Of a DNA stretch of 64,000 nucleotides, positions 12,590-28,223 are shown in pieces. Each line of letters starts with the position of its first letter. Position 1 is the first letter of the stretch. The stretch comes from Xestospongia muta (lineage: Eukaryota > Porifera > Demospongiae > Haplosclerida > Petrosiidae). The stretch covers positions 1,183,001 to 1,247,000 of the forward strand of contig OY848931.1 of assembly GCA_963693285.1 (NCBI GenBank), written 5' to 3'. Below the pieces are notes generated by a model that was not told the DNA's origin, did no database searches, and worked only from the letters and a program-made list of their open reading frames with translations. The translations under genes were made by a program, and so were the position numbers.

Positions 12590-12860
12590 AGACAATACAT
12601 TTTACTTACTGTGACATATTTATTGTGCATTAAAACTTGCCATTTGTAAACTTTAATAACAATTTTTTTATTGGACAATAGCTCTATATACACATTCCAC
12701 TCTATGTTTGTAATAAGACAATAGATTTTTTAATTACTGAGACATGTTATTTATTATACATCAAAACTTGTCATTTGTAAATTGTAATAACAATTCCTTC
12801 ATTGGACAATAGCTCTCTATATACACACTCCACTTTACATGTACAATTATAATACAATAT
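12588..12860. repeat. Tandem duplication, ~133 bp period
   Basis: Two diverged copies of a ~133 bp block lie just past the Roco gene. Each carries ACTTG(C/T)CATTTGTAAA and ATTGGACAATAGCTCT. No coding potential is seen. Confidence 0.7.
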
Positions 12861-13252
12861 ATTATTACAGAAGCCATATATGTAACTCTGGGTGTATTAG
12901 AGTCAGCAAACATCCACATGGAAACATCAGGATAAAACATAACTATGACTGCCATAATAAGTGAGGAATGTACAAATATAATATGTAATATATTAAATGT
13001 ACTGTGTTAAGAAATCAATTTTTATTTCTTAAAAAAAAGGAGATATTGAGTACCAGATCATCTACAAACCACATAATTATTAATAAAGACAACTAGTCAA
13101 TTATTTTCATAGAAATAACAACAGCAGATACATACATACAATAATTCACTACTGTTTATTTTAACTCTATAAATTGTGCCCAGTAAGATTAATACAAAGA
13201 TAATAAGTCTGGAACTAGCATTAAGTTGCTCGACTATCACAAAAGGACATCT
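12861..13252. other. Intergenic between convergent Roco and LASP genes
   Basis: AT-rich, no gene or repeat recognised. It must contain the LASP 3' UTR. Confidence 0.5.
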
Positions 13253-18428
<5,176 letters not shown>

Positions 18429-18683
18429 TATGGCAGACCAGCACTTAAGCAACTATAGAACAAACAACAAACAGATCCTAAACGGAGAAAGAAGACAAAA
18501 GGCGTCTGCGGTTTGTCAATTTACTGGTTCCTATCAATCGTTTAAATCCTCGGGAAAATAACTAGTATACGGAGCACACTTCGTTTTCCGCATTATATTT
18601 CCATAGAAATTACAGAATGTTTCCGTTTATTTCCGTAAGATTCATGAAATTAAACTTTAGGGTGTGTCGTGGGTGTTTTTACG
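18429..18683. promoter_or_regulatory. Divergent promoter region, LASP (-) / MLX (+)
   Basis: 255 bp between the two start codons with no other gene. It has to carry the control regions of both genes. No classic TATA box is obvious; CGTTTTCCGC and repeated TTTCCGT motifs lie near 18580-18640. Confidence 0.55.
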
Positions 18684-19434
18684 ATGGCATCAAATCAAGC
18701 TGATCTGCCCTTTGAGTTGGTCAACAGACATCCTAGCTTCAGTTCTACAACCTCTAACACGGATCATGATGTAAGCCATTATATTCTTTGTCATAAACTC
18801 CGCTACCTAAGCACAGACGCTATTCATATGGCAGGAAGTTAATACTTTGTGGACTATGACTTACTGATCCCCACCCATTTAACCTAGACAGCAAAGTATA
18901 GACTATCTGTTATATGAATAGCCACTCCAATAGGTAGTAGTTTGTAGAAAAATCATATCATTGACCAAGAGACACAGATACGAGCTAGGTCATTGATATT
19001 ATTAATTTAGACACCAGTTTCACTAAATTTTCCTTCGTTTATTTCAGCACTCCCCAATTGACTCTCCAAATGGTTCAGTAGCTTCAGTTGGACATTCACA
19101 GGTCGATTTCTTTGAAGTTAGAGTTATTAATTCGTTATTAGTGTTCCTTAATTTTTAACTATTACTTTTATGGACAAGTAGCCATTACAGCAATCCATCT
19201 GTGCTTAATTAATGTATTGTATTGATACTACTCCTCTCCATATTATTATTGCCTTATAAGGTCATTTTGAAGGTCATTATGATGGCATTGTTGTTGTAAA
19301 TGATTGGAAGGGTCAGTATCATTATGTGTGCTATTTTCAGAAACCTTTAAGGAAGAAGTCCAATGACTCAATGGAATTCCATTACCTAGCTGGTATGTTT
19401 ATATTTTAAAAATATTTATTATATATTACCTTTG

Positions 19435-19478
<44 letters not shown>

Positions 19479-20455
19479 CCTATAGAAGAAGAATCTTCAG
19501 ATGGTAATATCTCAGGTGAACCTCCTCCAGATCAAAAACTAACCAAAAAAGACATTCATTCATTAAATGAACAGAGACGACGTGATCTGATTAAAGTGAA
19601 TAAAATACTGACCAATTAAGACATCTACTTTCTTTATTAGCAAGGATACAGTCAGCTCATAGATTTAGTCCCAACGTGTCGTCTTTCATCATCTGGTAAC
19701 AAACCAAGCAGAGCAGTTATATTACAGCGATGTGAGAACATGTTAATAATAAGAACTTGTTTCATCTTGTCTCCCTTTGGTAGCCATTGACTACATATTG
19801 TACTTACATAGTCAAGCTATGAAACAACAGAATCAAATAGAGGAACTGGAGAGAGAAGTCAAAGCATTGACTATTATGAAAGAGTAAGAAGAAGGGCGTG
19901 TCAAATTGTTATCAATTTGTTTTCCCTGTTGTATAGGAATTATGAACACATTGCTAGAGCACATCAAACTTCTGTAAATTATAATGCACTGAAATATACT
20001 TGTTTATTTTGTTTTAGGGTTCACCAACTTCTCAGCAGCTCCCAGACCAAGTCAAATTCCTTGTGGTAAGTAATGACAAACAAATTAAAAATAACTAATC
20101 TCATTTGTTAGAATATTATAAGATTAGGTATCCCTTCTTTTTTCTTGTAGTTTCGTGGTATAGCTGATCAATTATTTCAGTCCTTTAATTCCAGTATCAG
20201 CGTGACGAGTTTTGATACACTTTCTAGTTGTATTATTAGTTGGTTAGAAGAATATTGTAAACCACAAGTATGTAGAAACAAGTGATTGATTATCCTAACA
20301 AGTGTCTCTCGCTGCCTTTCTCATTCCCTCCTTCTCTCTTTTAGACTCTACGAGAGATAGTCCTGGCCAATTTAAGAATGGACAGCATGAAGTTCACTAA
20401 CACTCCTCTTCCAACCCAACCTCCTTCTCAGTCTGGCTATCGCAGAACCACTTAA
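18684..20455 (+). CDS. MLX: Max-like protein X (bHLH-Zip transcription factor)
   Basis: Ten exons: 18684-18770, 19048-~19119 (donor 19101 also fits), 19341-19392, 19486-19595, 19641-19734, 19784-19883, 19937-19973, 20028-20065, 20151-20267 and 20345-20455. The basic region HSLNEQRRRDLIKQGYSQL keeps the E-box-contacting His, Glu and Arg. Helix 2 is KPSRAVILQRSIDYILYLHS, followed by a leucine zipper (QNQIEELEREVKAL). The C-terminus DQVKFLVFRGIADQLFQSFN through SWLEEYCKPQTLREIVL matches the MLX-specific dimerisation/cytoplasmic-localisation domain. By family MLX pairs with MondoA/ChREBP (glucose sensing) or MXD proteins and binds CACGTG. The final ~25 residues (Pro/Gln-rich) are longer than in vertebrates. 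One intron holds a (CT)(CA)(TA) microsatellite next to its acceptor. Confidence 0.93.
19437..19478. repeat. Composite (CT)(CA)(TA) microsatellite at MLX acceptor
   Basis: CTCTCTCT, then (CA)n, then (TA)n, then CCTATAG directly before the MLX exon at 19486. Another simple repeat used as the pyrimidine-side context of a 3' splice site. Confidence 0.85.
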
Positions 20456-20648
20456 TTGTAAATAATTTCATTTGTTTTGTATCATACTCTTGTGAAAGAC
20501 CACAATCATTTTCAACTTGTTTTACTTGTATTTTGGAGTGTGTGTTTTTATATTACAATCCAGTGTATTGTGGTCCTGCAAATATCTAGGCATCAACCAA
20601 GCTGAATCAACTTAATGAGCTATGAAACTAATTTAAAACTAATTAAAA
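20456..20648. promoter_or_regulatory. MLX 3' flank / upstream region of propeller gene
   Basis: 193 bp between the MLX stop and the next start on the same strand. No repeat or element recognised. Confidence 0.35.
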
Positions 20649-21976
20649 ATGGATGACCTCAGTTCTTATGAGATTGAATACAGAGACCAGCACAAACTTA
20701 ACATCAGTGATGACAGCTGTGATTCAAGTGATTATACACTGGAAAGTAAACCAATAGCCAGATACCCTCTTATGTAAGTAGTGCCCTCTTGATTATGTGG
20801 GTGGAGTCAAACTATTTCTCATCTATTAGAGCACTTGAAACGTATGAAGACTTTCAGTTTCAATTTCATGATGAGATATCTGGTAGTTATATAGCTGTCG
20901 ATCAAAACAGCACAGTGTATGTTGCTGGTTTTATGGGCATATATGCCCTACAGCACAAACAATGGCAGTTTATAGCGTACCCATCCTCAGAGAAAATTGA
21001 CAATGAAGATTTAAAGAATGCTTTGTGGGACACAGATCAACGAACAATTGCAATTGATGGTGATAGCTTCTATATTTCATCACTGGGTAATGACATCATT
21101 TTCAAAATGAATGCTCAACAAGAATTACTATGGTTTGTTCAGCCTAGTCATCTGATACCATCAGATAATACTAATAAGATATTCTATGGTGTTGCTATAG
21201 ATCACAATCGTTTGGTATATGCTGTTTCATGTACTTTCTCTGTTATTGTTCTTACACCTGAAGGAGAGTTTGTTCGCATTTTAGCAGAAATACGCTCTAC
21301 TCCTTATGATATGGCATTTGATTCAACTGGTAATTTACATACAGTTGATGGCTATGGTAAGCTGATTATATCACCTGATGGAGTAGTTACTAGTTTTGAC
21401 AGTAATGATGACGCTTTTTATATAGCTATCGATAAAAATGATGATTACAGGTATTGTTCTGAACTCGACTCATGTGTTGTAGGTTTATATGATCCTAAAA
21501 ATAAGCTAATAGCTAATGTTAACATACCTAATTACAGGTATGGCTATGGTATTGCTGTAGATCCTAATGATGGCAGTATATGGGTTGGTAGCGATTATGA
21601 ACTTATTCATTTTCCTTGCTTGTGGCGAAATCCTCCTCCTTCTCTTTCTTATTTAAGTCAATTGGTCATTAAACAATATGAGAATGTCCTTCCTGTATCT
21701 CTTCTACCAAACAAGTTTACTGTCATGTTCCCAGAGTGGACACAACCAATAAAGATAGAGGTGAGACCATGGCAGGTCTGTGTTATCCCACTCCAACTGA
21801 ATTTGAAGACAGGGATGTCTTTACTTGTAGTCAAGTGGATGGTATGTTATAAACTCAATGTGAAGTATGATACTGTACTAGAAGTCAAAGCTATTACTAC
21901 CAATGGAAATGAAGTAGCAGCTAATGATGGAATATTGACAATTGATATGTCAATTATTGTTGTGTTTTTTGACTAA
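20649..21976 (+). CDS. NHL/SMP-30-like beta-propeller protein
   Basis: Two exons, 20649-20773 and 20830-21976, give 423 residues. After a charged N-terminus the body shows propeller-type blades: YIAVDQNSTVYVAG, QRTIAIDGDSFYIS, YGVAIDHNRLVYAV, YDMAFDSTGNLHTV and YGIAVDPNDGSIWVG. About five to six blades can be counted. No signal peptide and no B-box or RING is present, so it is not a TRIM-NHL protein. The C-terminus after PEWTQPIKIEVRPW changes character. In the +1 frame, CYPTPTEFEDRDVFTCSQVD (about 21780-21840) reads more naturally before YKLNVKYDTVLEVKA returns, so two compensating indels are possible. Function unknown. A distant, broken relative may lie at 62363-63327. Confidence 0.7.
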
Positions 21977-22536
21977 TGTAAGACCTGATGTACTTCATCA
22001 ACAATACAAAGAAATTGTTCTTGCTTCTATGAAAACTTTTAAAAAAATTGATTGCTCTATTTAAACTTTAATTTCTATCTTTAGCTATACTTTACAATTG
22101 TGAGAGACTCGATCCAGTGTGAGTGGTGTTTGCCTTATCAGAGCTTGAAAAGAAATGTAGGACATTTTTTACAATGACAGTCTGGCAATCATAAGAATTT
22201 TTAACAAAAGTAGCACTACTTTCTGCAAAGTAGCATAAATGGTTGTTTAAATAATGCTGACTTCTAACAAAAGCAATTCTATTATAAAGAAACTACAAAA
22301 AGTGGTTAATTAGCACTTATCTAGTTGTTAAAATATAAAGACAAACTAATTCCTTTTTTGGTTTACTGTTAATGGATTACCATTAAACACACAGCATTGA
22401 GATCATAATAAACAGAACTTAATATTGCAGCTGTACTGTACCATTTTGTAATACTTTCTGTACATGTATATAAAAGTACAAATTATTTAAATGTAAACAA
22501 AATGGATTATAAAATTAATTAATTAGGTGGTCTAAA
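21977..22536. other. Intergenic between convergent propeller gene and RHEB
   Basis: 560 bp, AT-rich, with no gene or repeat recognised. Confidence 0.5.
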
Positions 22537-23753
22537 CTAGAGGAGCACACAACCACTATCTCCTCCATTACCGTGTGCTTGCTCCATTCGCTGAAGGACT
22601 TTTTGGAATATTTCTTCTACACCCTAGGCAAACAAAATAAAAGCTTTTAAATTCAGCACTAACTTTATAATAGAATACATAAGAGAACAAAGTTACATTA
22701 ATGACTTAATGGTTAGGTAAATGGATTCAGAAGTCATGCTAAGTATAGGTCACTATGAAAACTACCATATATGTGACTGAGATGTTGTTATTAAGTCAAT
22801 ACCTGATAGGACTATGTAGTTCTGAGTTTGTTTGTCTTGCCTACTTTATATTATGAATGACTTACCTCATTTTGTTTCGCAGAACATTCAACGAACGAAG
22901 CATTCCATTCACTAGCTAATTTTCGACCCATATCAGTAGATATGACTCTGTTACAATATAGTATATGAGATAGTAAATGAATGTAATTATTGTATTATTG
23001 ATACCTTTGCATGTGAAGGTCAGTTTTATTTCCCACTAGTACTATAGGAATACTATAAAAACAGTGAATTACTACTTAGAATGAACTTATGCTCCAAAAA
23101 TGCTTACTTGGCAGTTCCAAGTTGATCTAAGAGTTTATCACGTATAACTTTGACAGTATCAAAGCTACATTGTACAGCAGAGCAGAGTACAATTACTTTC
23201 AGTGAAGGGGTCGTGAATGCATGATCTTACCTTTTCATTGAAGTCACAGAATAGACTAAGAGATAGCCATGAATATCTACAGTATACGATCTGGGGAAGA
23301 TGGAATATTCATCCTGAGTACAAAGAAAGATCAAAGAGTTTCATGTGACTTATCAATAGGAGGTAGTCATTACAAAATCTCCTTACCTGTCCAGCTGTGT
23401 CTACTACTTGAATAAGATACTCTTGTCCTTTATACACCAGATTCTTCTCAAATGCTGGGAGGAAGAAGAGAGAGAGAGCAATAAAATCAAATAGGAAACT
23501 CATCATTAAATAGCATCTTGTACACACACATATCAAACTACATTAATCAATCCATTATAGTGTTTTAACATACTGTTCTCAATGGTAGGATCATATGAGT
23601 CCACAAAATGGTTCTCAACAAACTGTATTGTCAACGATGATTTACCTACACAAGCAAACAGATATAGTAATATCGTTAATCTTTATGGTAAGTGTATTGC
23701 TCACCTACAGCCCTAAAGCCCATAATAGCAACTCTCCTTGATTTAGGGGGCAT
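22537..23753 (-). CDS. RHEB: Rheb small GTPase
   Basis: Eight exons on the minus strand: 23753-23705, 23645-23574, 23454-23387, 23313-23231, 23164-23108, 23052-23005, 22947-22866 and 22623-22537, giving 181 residues (human RHEB has 184). Motifs in order: [20 protein letters not shown] (P-loop with the Rheb-type Arg), [11 protein letters not shown] (switch I/effector), [14 protein letters not shown] (switch II), [10 protein letters not shown] (G4) and ECSAKQNE (G5). Rheb-GTP activates TORC1 kinase on endomembranes and is switched off by TSC2. The C-terminus GDSGCVLL ends in a CaaL box, which by the general rule predicts geranylgeranylation; vertebrate RHEB ends CSVM and is farnesylated. It shares a 248 bp divergent promoter region with the canopy gene. 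Confidence 0.96.
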
Positions 23754-24001
23754 GGTATGTTCTGTGAAAGAGAGAAGAAGGGGATTAGGGGAAACAGGAT
23801 GACAACAAAGACGAAAGAGAAACAGTCTGTGCCAGCTACATCGAGTTCTGCAGAACAGAAATAATAAAGTGGGAGGGTCCTACTAGGTGGGTGTGGTTGG
23901 ATATAGCATAGTGGGCGTACCCCTCTACCCACATGTATATAATTTTCTTTGACACTCGATATTTTTCGTCTCAAGAATCACAGCAGAATTGTTAATCCGA
24001 G
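23754..24001. promoter_or_regulatory. Divergent promoter region, RHEB (-) / canopy (+)
   Basis: 248 bp between start codons. Near 23870-23945 it carries GGTGGGTGTGG (CACCC/KLF-like on the other strand) and a TATATAATTT box ~60 bp upstream of the canopy ATG. Confidence 0.5.
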
Positions 24002-24948
24002 ATGAAGATTTACATAGTCCTTGTAGCTATCATTTGTTACTTAGCTTATAGTGAGGCTAGCAGCAGAGAAATTCTCTGTGGTGGTAAGTAATTTATTTCC
24101 ACACTTCCATGGATGGTCTCTTTAATGTTTCTCTTTTCAGCCTGCAAAGCTATTGTAGACGAAGTAGACTATGCTATTAAGAAAACAGGTCGGAAAAATA
24201 CCAAAGAGTCTGATATGATTGGGCTTTTGGAGAAGATATGGTAAAAGCATAATGAAAAGTCTTTGTGTTTGTAATGTTATCTCTCTCTCTTCCTATAGCG
24301 AAGAGATGAATAATTATGCTCTCTCGGAGGACAATTCAGGTAAAAAGAGTTATGTTCGTTTTAATTCACGAGCTGGCGAGAGTGTCACTTTAAATAATGT
24401 TCGTATTGACTCCAGTACAATGAAAGAACTGAAAGATGCAGTAAGTTATTGAAATACTTTCACAATCTGCTAGAAAGAGGATTTAATTGGCCTACTCACG
24501 ACTATATTTGGACTTGTTATGTTTGTGGTTTTTAGTTTATCCTTTTCAGAGTTATCATTTCTCATAACTTGTACAATTGTTTCTATAAACTCTATGGTCA
24601 CGATTCTGAAACTGAAATCTTCCCAACAAACCACAAATGTTTTTATCAATAGTACAACACCATTACATGTATATACAACATCTTACATGTACACTTACAT
24701 TTACTAGCAATAACAGAATAATATAATATTATTTATCATTGCATGTTTAGTGTACAACTCTCATATCAAAATTTGATGATGACATCATCGACTTGTACGT
24801 GTCTAAAGAGAAGAATATCAAGAGACAACTCTGTCATTCTTTGACAGGTAAGAAAAACAAATGAATAGTGTAGATTGATAATTACTTTAATATATTGATC
24901 TTTCAATCTTCTCTAGGTTATTGTAAAGGAGAAAAGAGTGAACTATAA
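24002..24948 (+). CDS. CNPY2: Canopy (CNPY2-like) ER saposin-type protein
   Basis: Five exons: 24002-24083, 24141-24240, 24299-24440, 24751-24847 and 24917-24948. The signal peptide is MKIYIVLVAIICYLAYSEA. The mature part has the canopy CGAC start (LCGACKAIVDEVDYAI) and the saposin-like cysteine pattern: LLEKICEEMNNY, then a CTTLI segment and KRQLCHSLTGYC. The signature KKSYVRF and VRIDSSTMKELKDA match the family's middle region. It ends KSEL, a KDEL-like ER-retention signal. Canopy proteins are ER co-chaperones linked to receptor maturation (FGF receptor, LDL receptor, TLR in different members). Length ~150 residues is slightly shorter than human CNPY2 (182). Assignment to CNPY2 over other canopy members is by similarity in memory, not by phylogeny. 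Confidence 0.88.
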
Positions 24949-25275
24949 CAGAAGAGTCCTGAACTCCAGACATTCCTTATTAGGAAATAGGACAAATCAA
25001 AAAATTTAGTCTTTTTATAATATTTTGTGTGTCTAGATTATTTTTCTAGCTTTTTTGAAGTTTCTTGTAATTGGTTTCTCATGAAAACCCACATCAATTC
25101 TCACACACTCCGGATTCAGTAGTCAGTTTTGGATTCAATGATGTAAGTTTAGGAATAAACAAAATCTTATCAATGATGAACTAAGAATAGAAGAAACACA
25201 AAAATACCAACAATAGTTTAGTAAAGGGTAATAATAGCCTCTCATATTGATGGTGTGTGTATGATAAAGTTATTA
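24949..25275. other. Intergenic between convergent canopy and API5 genes
   Basis: 327 bp holding the two 3' UTRs. No other feature seen. Confidence 0.5.
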
Positions 25276-27947
25276 TCAGTACTCCCGCCAAGATTGACCC
25301 CCTCTCCTTCCACCACGTCTTCCTCCCCTGCCTCGACTTCTCCCACGACCACGTCCTGTACCACTGCCCCGCCCACCTTGTTGGGTGTCAAAGTTTTGGA
25401 AACTGCCGTTGGATATTTTTTGGCTGTATTGATCTCTTGGGGGACGGTAAATTTCTCGAGTTTGTTTGCGTGGACCTGGTGGATCAGCTTTGGCATCAAA
25501 AACTATTGGAGAAGGTTTTCTTTTTGACGGTGCTGTACCAGAAGGTGGTGGTTTTAAGAGTGCACGTTTAGTACCTAATTCAACTTTCTACAAAGGAGGG
25601 AGGGATGTACAAATTAAACACTTAAATCCTTAATATCAGTAGCACTACCTTAGCTCCCCATGAAAGTTGTACAGTGGTCTTGTAAGAGGGAGGATTATGG
25701 AAGAAATCCTGAGAAGATATGAGTAAAACAATTATACAATTTTACAGACTTTACTTTAATTAGAGCATTTATATTGGCAGTTGTCTTGAGACCAATCTGA
25801 CGTATTTTGTTCTGAAGAAAAGAGAGTAAATACATACATAGCCATCCCAAGTGTCTCAGATCCCTTGATAGAGTAATCATCTTCACTGCTCAATCAAAGA
25901 GTAATTTTCACTTCTAATGAAGGAGGTTACTCAATGTAGAATAGTGAATAGTTAGCCGAGAGAATCAACATCCTCAAAGACACACACTTCCATCCATGAC
26001 TGTTACATTTGTGATAATTATTAGTCTTACTTGTTCTTCTTTCAATTCAAGAGCATCTTTGCCTTTTAATGCAGCTTGTAACTGACTATGATATGTTTGA
26101 CAGCCTCGGGCAAAATATTGTAATCTTGTACGAAATTCTTTAAATCTTTCTTCGTTCTCTGGAGAACTAAAAAACTCTGGACACTATGAAAAATATCGTA
26201 ATTGCTTTGTCAGCATGTGTTAACGCCCACCTTTTTAACGAGTTGATGGAAAGCGAATAGAACACATTCTACAATCGAAAACTGTAACTTTGGAGATTCA
26301 GTAGCACCTTCTTCGGGAACAGGAGGAACGTGTTCCTGTAATTAAATACAATAATAACCATCATTAATTAAAGCCTCTTACTAATAGAAAAGCATAGAGA
26401 AAAGGTAGACATTCAGAGACATTGTCTTCATCGTGAATGTAATAAGCTCCTTCGGCTAATAATTGTAGTACACTATGTTGACTTTGTTCATCTGGTATAG
26501 CAGTTAATACTGGTAACATTTGAAGACAAACAAAATGAACAAACTGGTAAGAACTACCGCCTTTCTGTGAGACAAAGACACCACATAACACATCTAAGTA
26601 TGATAGATATATCTCTATGGTACCTTACAAAACTTTAATGCTAGTCTGAAACAAGTAATAAATCTATCCACAGACTCTGTACTATCAACCTATAATAAGT
26701 AATATCAAGTACATACGTACTACTGCTATTGTACTTACTTGAAAGTCACTATTTAATTCAGCTTGTTCAATGATAATATCAATGATGACACGAGCTCCAT
26801 CAGACGATGAGAGATGATGTAATTTGCCAAGGATGTCTACAAACGTTTCAAATTCATCAGCTGTCACATCTCCTAATACCTGCAAACAAACAATTTGAGT
26901 TATGCATGTAATGGAATGTTATCAGGACATGTATACATATTAGATTTCTCAGTTCTGGTGCCAGACAAAATGTGTCGTCATGGCAACACGTCAGACGGTA
27001 ATTCCAATGTCCTTCATCACTGAAACCTTACGGGATGTACACATGTAGTAACTTACTTTACGTATTAATTCCAATAGGAATTTTTCGTTCTCTTCTGATG
27101 GAATAAATAGCTTATGTCTCATGTCCATTAAAGAGACACTTATGTATTCAATAGCTTTCTCCCTAACAGCTTCATCTTCTCCCAAAATTTGATTAAATAT
27201 ACCACTAAGAGCACCTACAAAGAACATACAATAACACTAAGAGGTAGCTCCTATAATTAAACCACTAAATCAATCCATTATTAAATATTAAACCAACCAC
27301 CCACTTTGTGTATTAAGTTGTAATACAGTAGCCATGGCAGTCTTGACTAGGCCAAGATCAACAGCATCTTCTATAATAATTGTACTATATACTGATATAA
27401 TGTATTACTTCACATACCTGATACTAAAAGTTGGGTCAACACATCCGCCACCTTGGTACAGAGAGAAGGATCTTGACTACCTTTACATATATCAGGAAGA
27501 CATTTAATAGCTGGATGGCGTACCTAGAGAGAGAGGAGTTAGCTGCAAATTATTGAGTTATATAGAATTTACCAGAGCTTCATCATCTTCTACTAGGTCT
27601 AGCAATGTGTCCATCACATTGTCGTCCATGTCAGGAAAAAGGTGTGAAAATTTTGTGATGAAGCTTGCAGCCAATCGTTTCTCAGCTCCAGTACCTTTTG
27701 CAGCTGTGAGTATATTCTCAAAGGCATCTTTGTGCTGGAATGTAAAAGAACAGGTGAGCACATGGGATGGGCACTTATTAGAATAATATTCTTTCTCGCC
27801 CTATTAACACCATTGTCCCAACAACTGTACATACGTGCATTTGTAAGAGCAACAGGTAGGATATCTTGCATTGCATACCTTTGTTGCGTCGTCTCCAGCA
27901 TCAGCAAGAATGCCATAATTTTTGTACAGCTCTTCCACACCCGCCAT
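25276..27947 (-). CDS. API5: Apoptosis inhibitor 5 (API5/AAC-11/FIF)
   Basis: Thirteen exons on the minus strand: 27947-27879, 27734-27573, 27523-27418, 27370-27305, 27214-27057, 26879-26739, 26689-26624, 26564-26382, 26335-26231, 26183-26031, 25811-25755, 25708-25649 and 25587-25276, giving 545 residues (human ~524). The start MAGVEELYKNYGILADAGDD is nearly the human start. HEAT/ARM-type helical repeats fill residues ~10-450 (GAEKRLAASFITKF, DEAVREKAIEYIS, LQFSIVECVLFAFHQL). The late block DFFHNPPSYKTTVQLSW is diagnostic. The tail has basic KRKPSP (nuclear signal) and an RGG-rich end (GRGRGRSRGRGGRRGG) ending WREY. By family it is nuclear, binds FGF2 and acinus, opposes apoptosis and takes part in mRNA export or UAP56 regulation. 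Start-to-start spacing to TERB1 is 276 bp. Confidence 0.96.
26944..27010. repeat. Short interspersed intronic element, copy 1
   Basis: About 67 bp (TTCTCAGTTCTGGTGCCAGA, then GTCGTCATGGCAAC and CAGACGGTAATTCCAATGTC) in an API5 intron. A clear copy sits in an STT3B intron at 35866-35930. Target duplications and terminal repeats were not found. Confidence 0.7.
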
Positions 27948-28223
27948 CTTTCGGAGGCTTTTCAAATTAAAAATAATTTCAGTTGCTATGGCTACGCACA
28001 AATTTAATGAACCCACGTGGAACGAAGGCGGCTCTGCACTAGGGTCTTCAGCTGCAGTGCAAAGTCACTAAGCATCAAAGAACTAATTCTACCAGTTGGT
28101 GCAAGAGTAAAAGGTAAAGGACATACCTTTCGCAATTACACAGCATTATCAATCACTGCAGTCTTGCCCCTAGTCGTTATTGCAATCACTGTACAAATAA
28201 TTGCATGTAATCAGGGCCATTCT
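27948..28223. promoter_or_regulatory. Divergent promoter region, API5 (-) / TERB1 (+)
   Basis: 276 bp between start codons. It contains one perfect CACGTG E-box near 28014-28019 (CCCACGTGG). TERB1 transcripts may start within it and include a 5' UTR. Confidence 0.5.
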
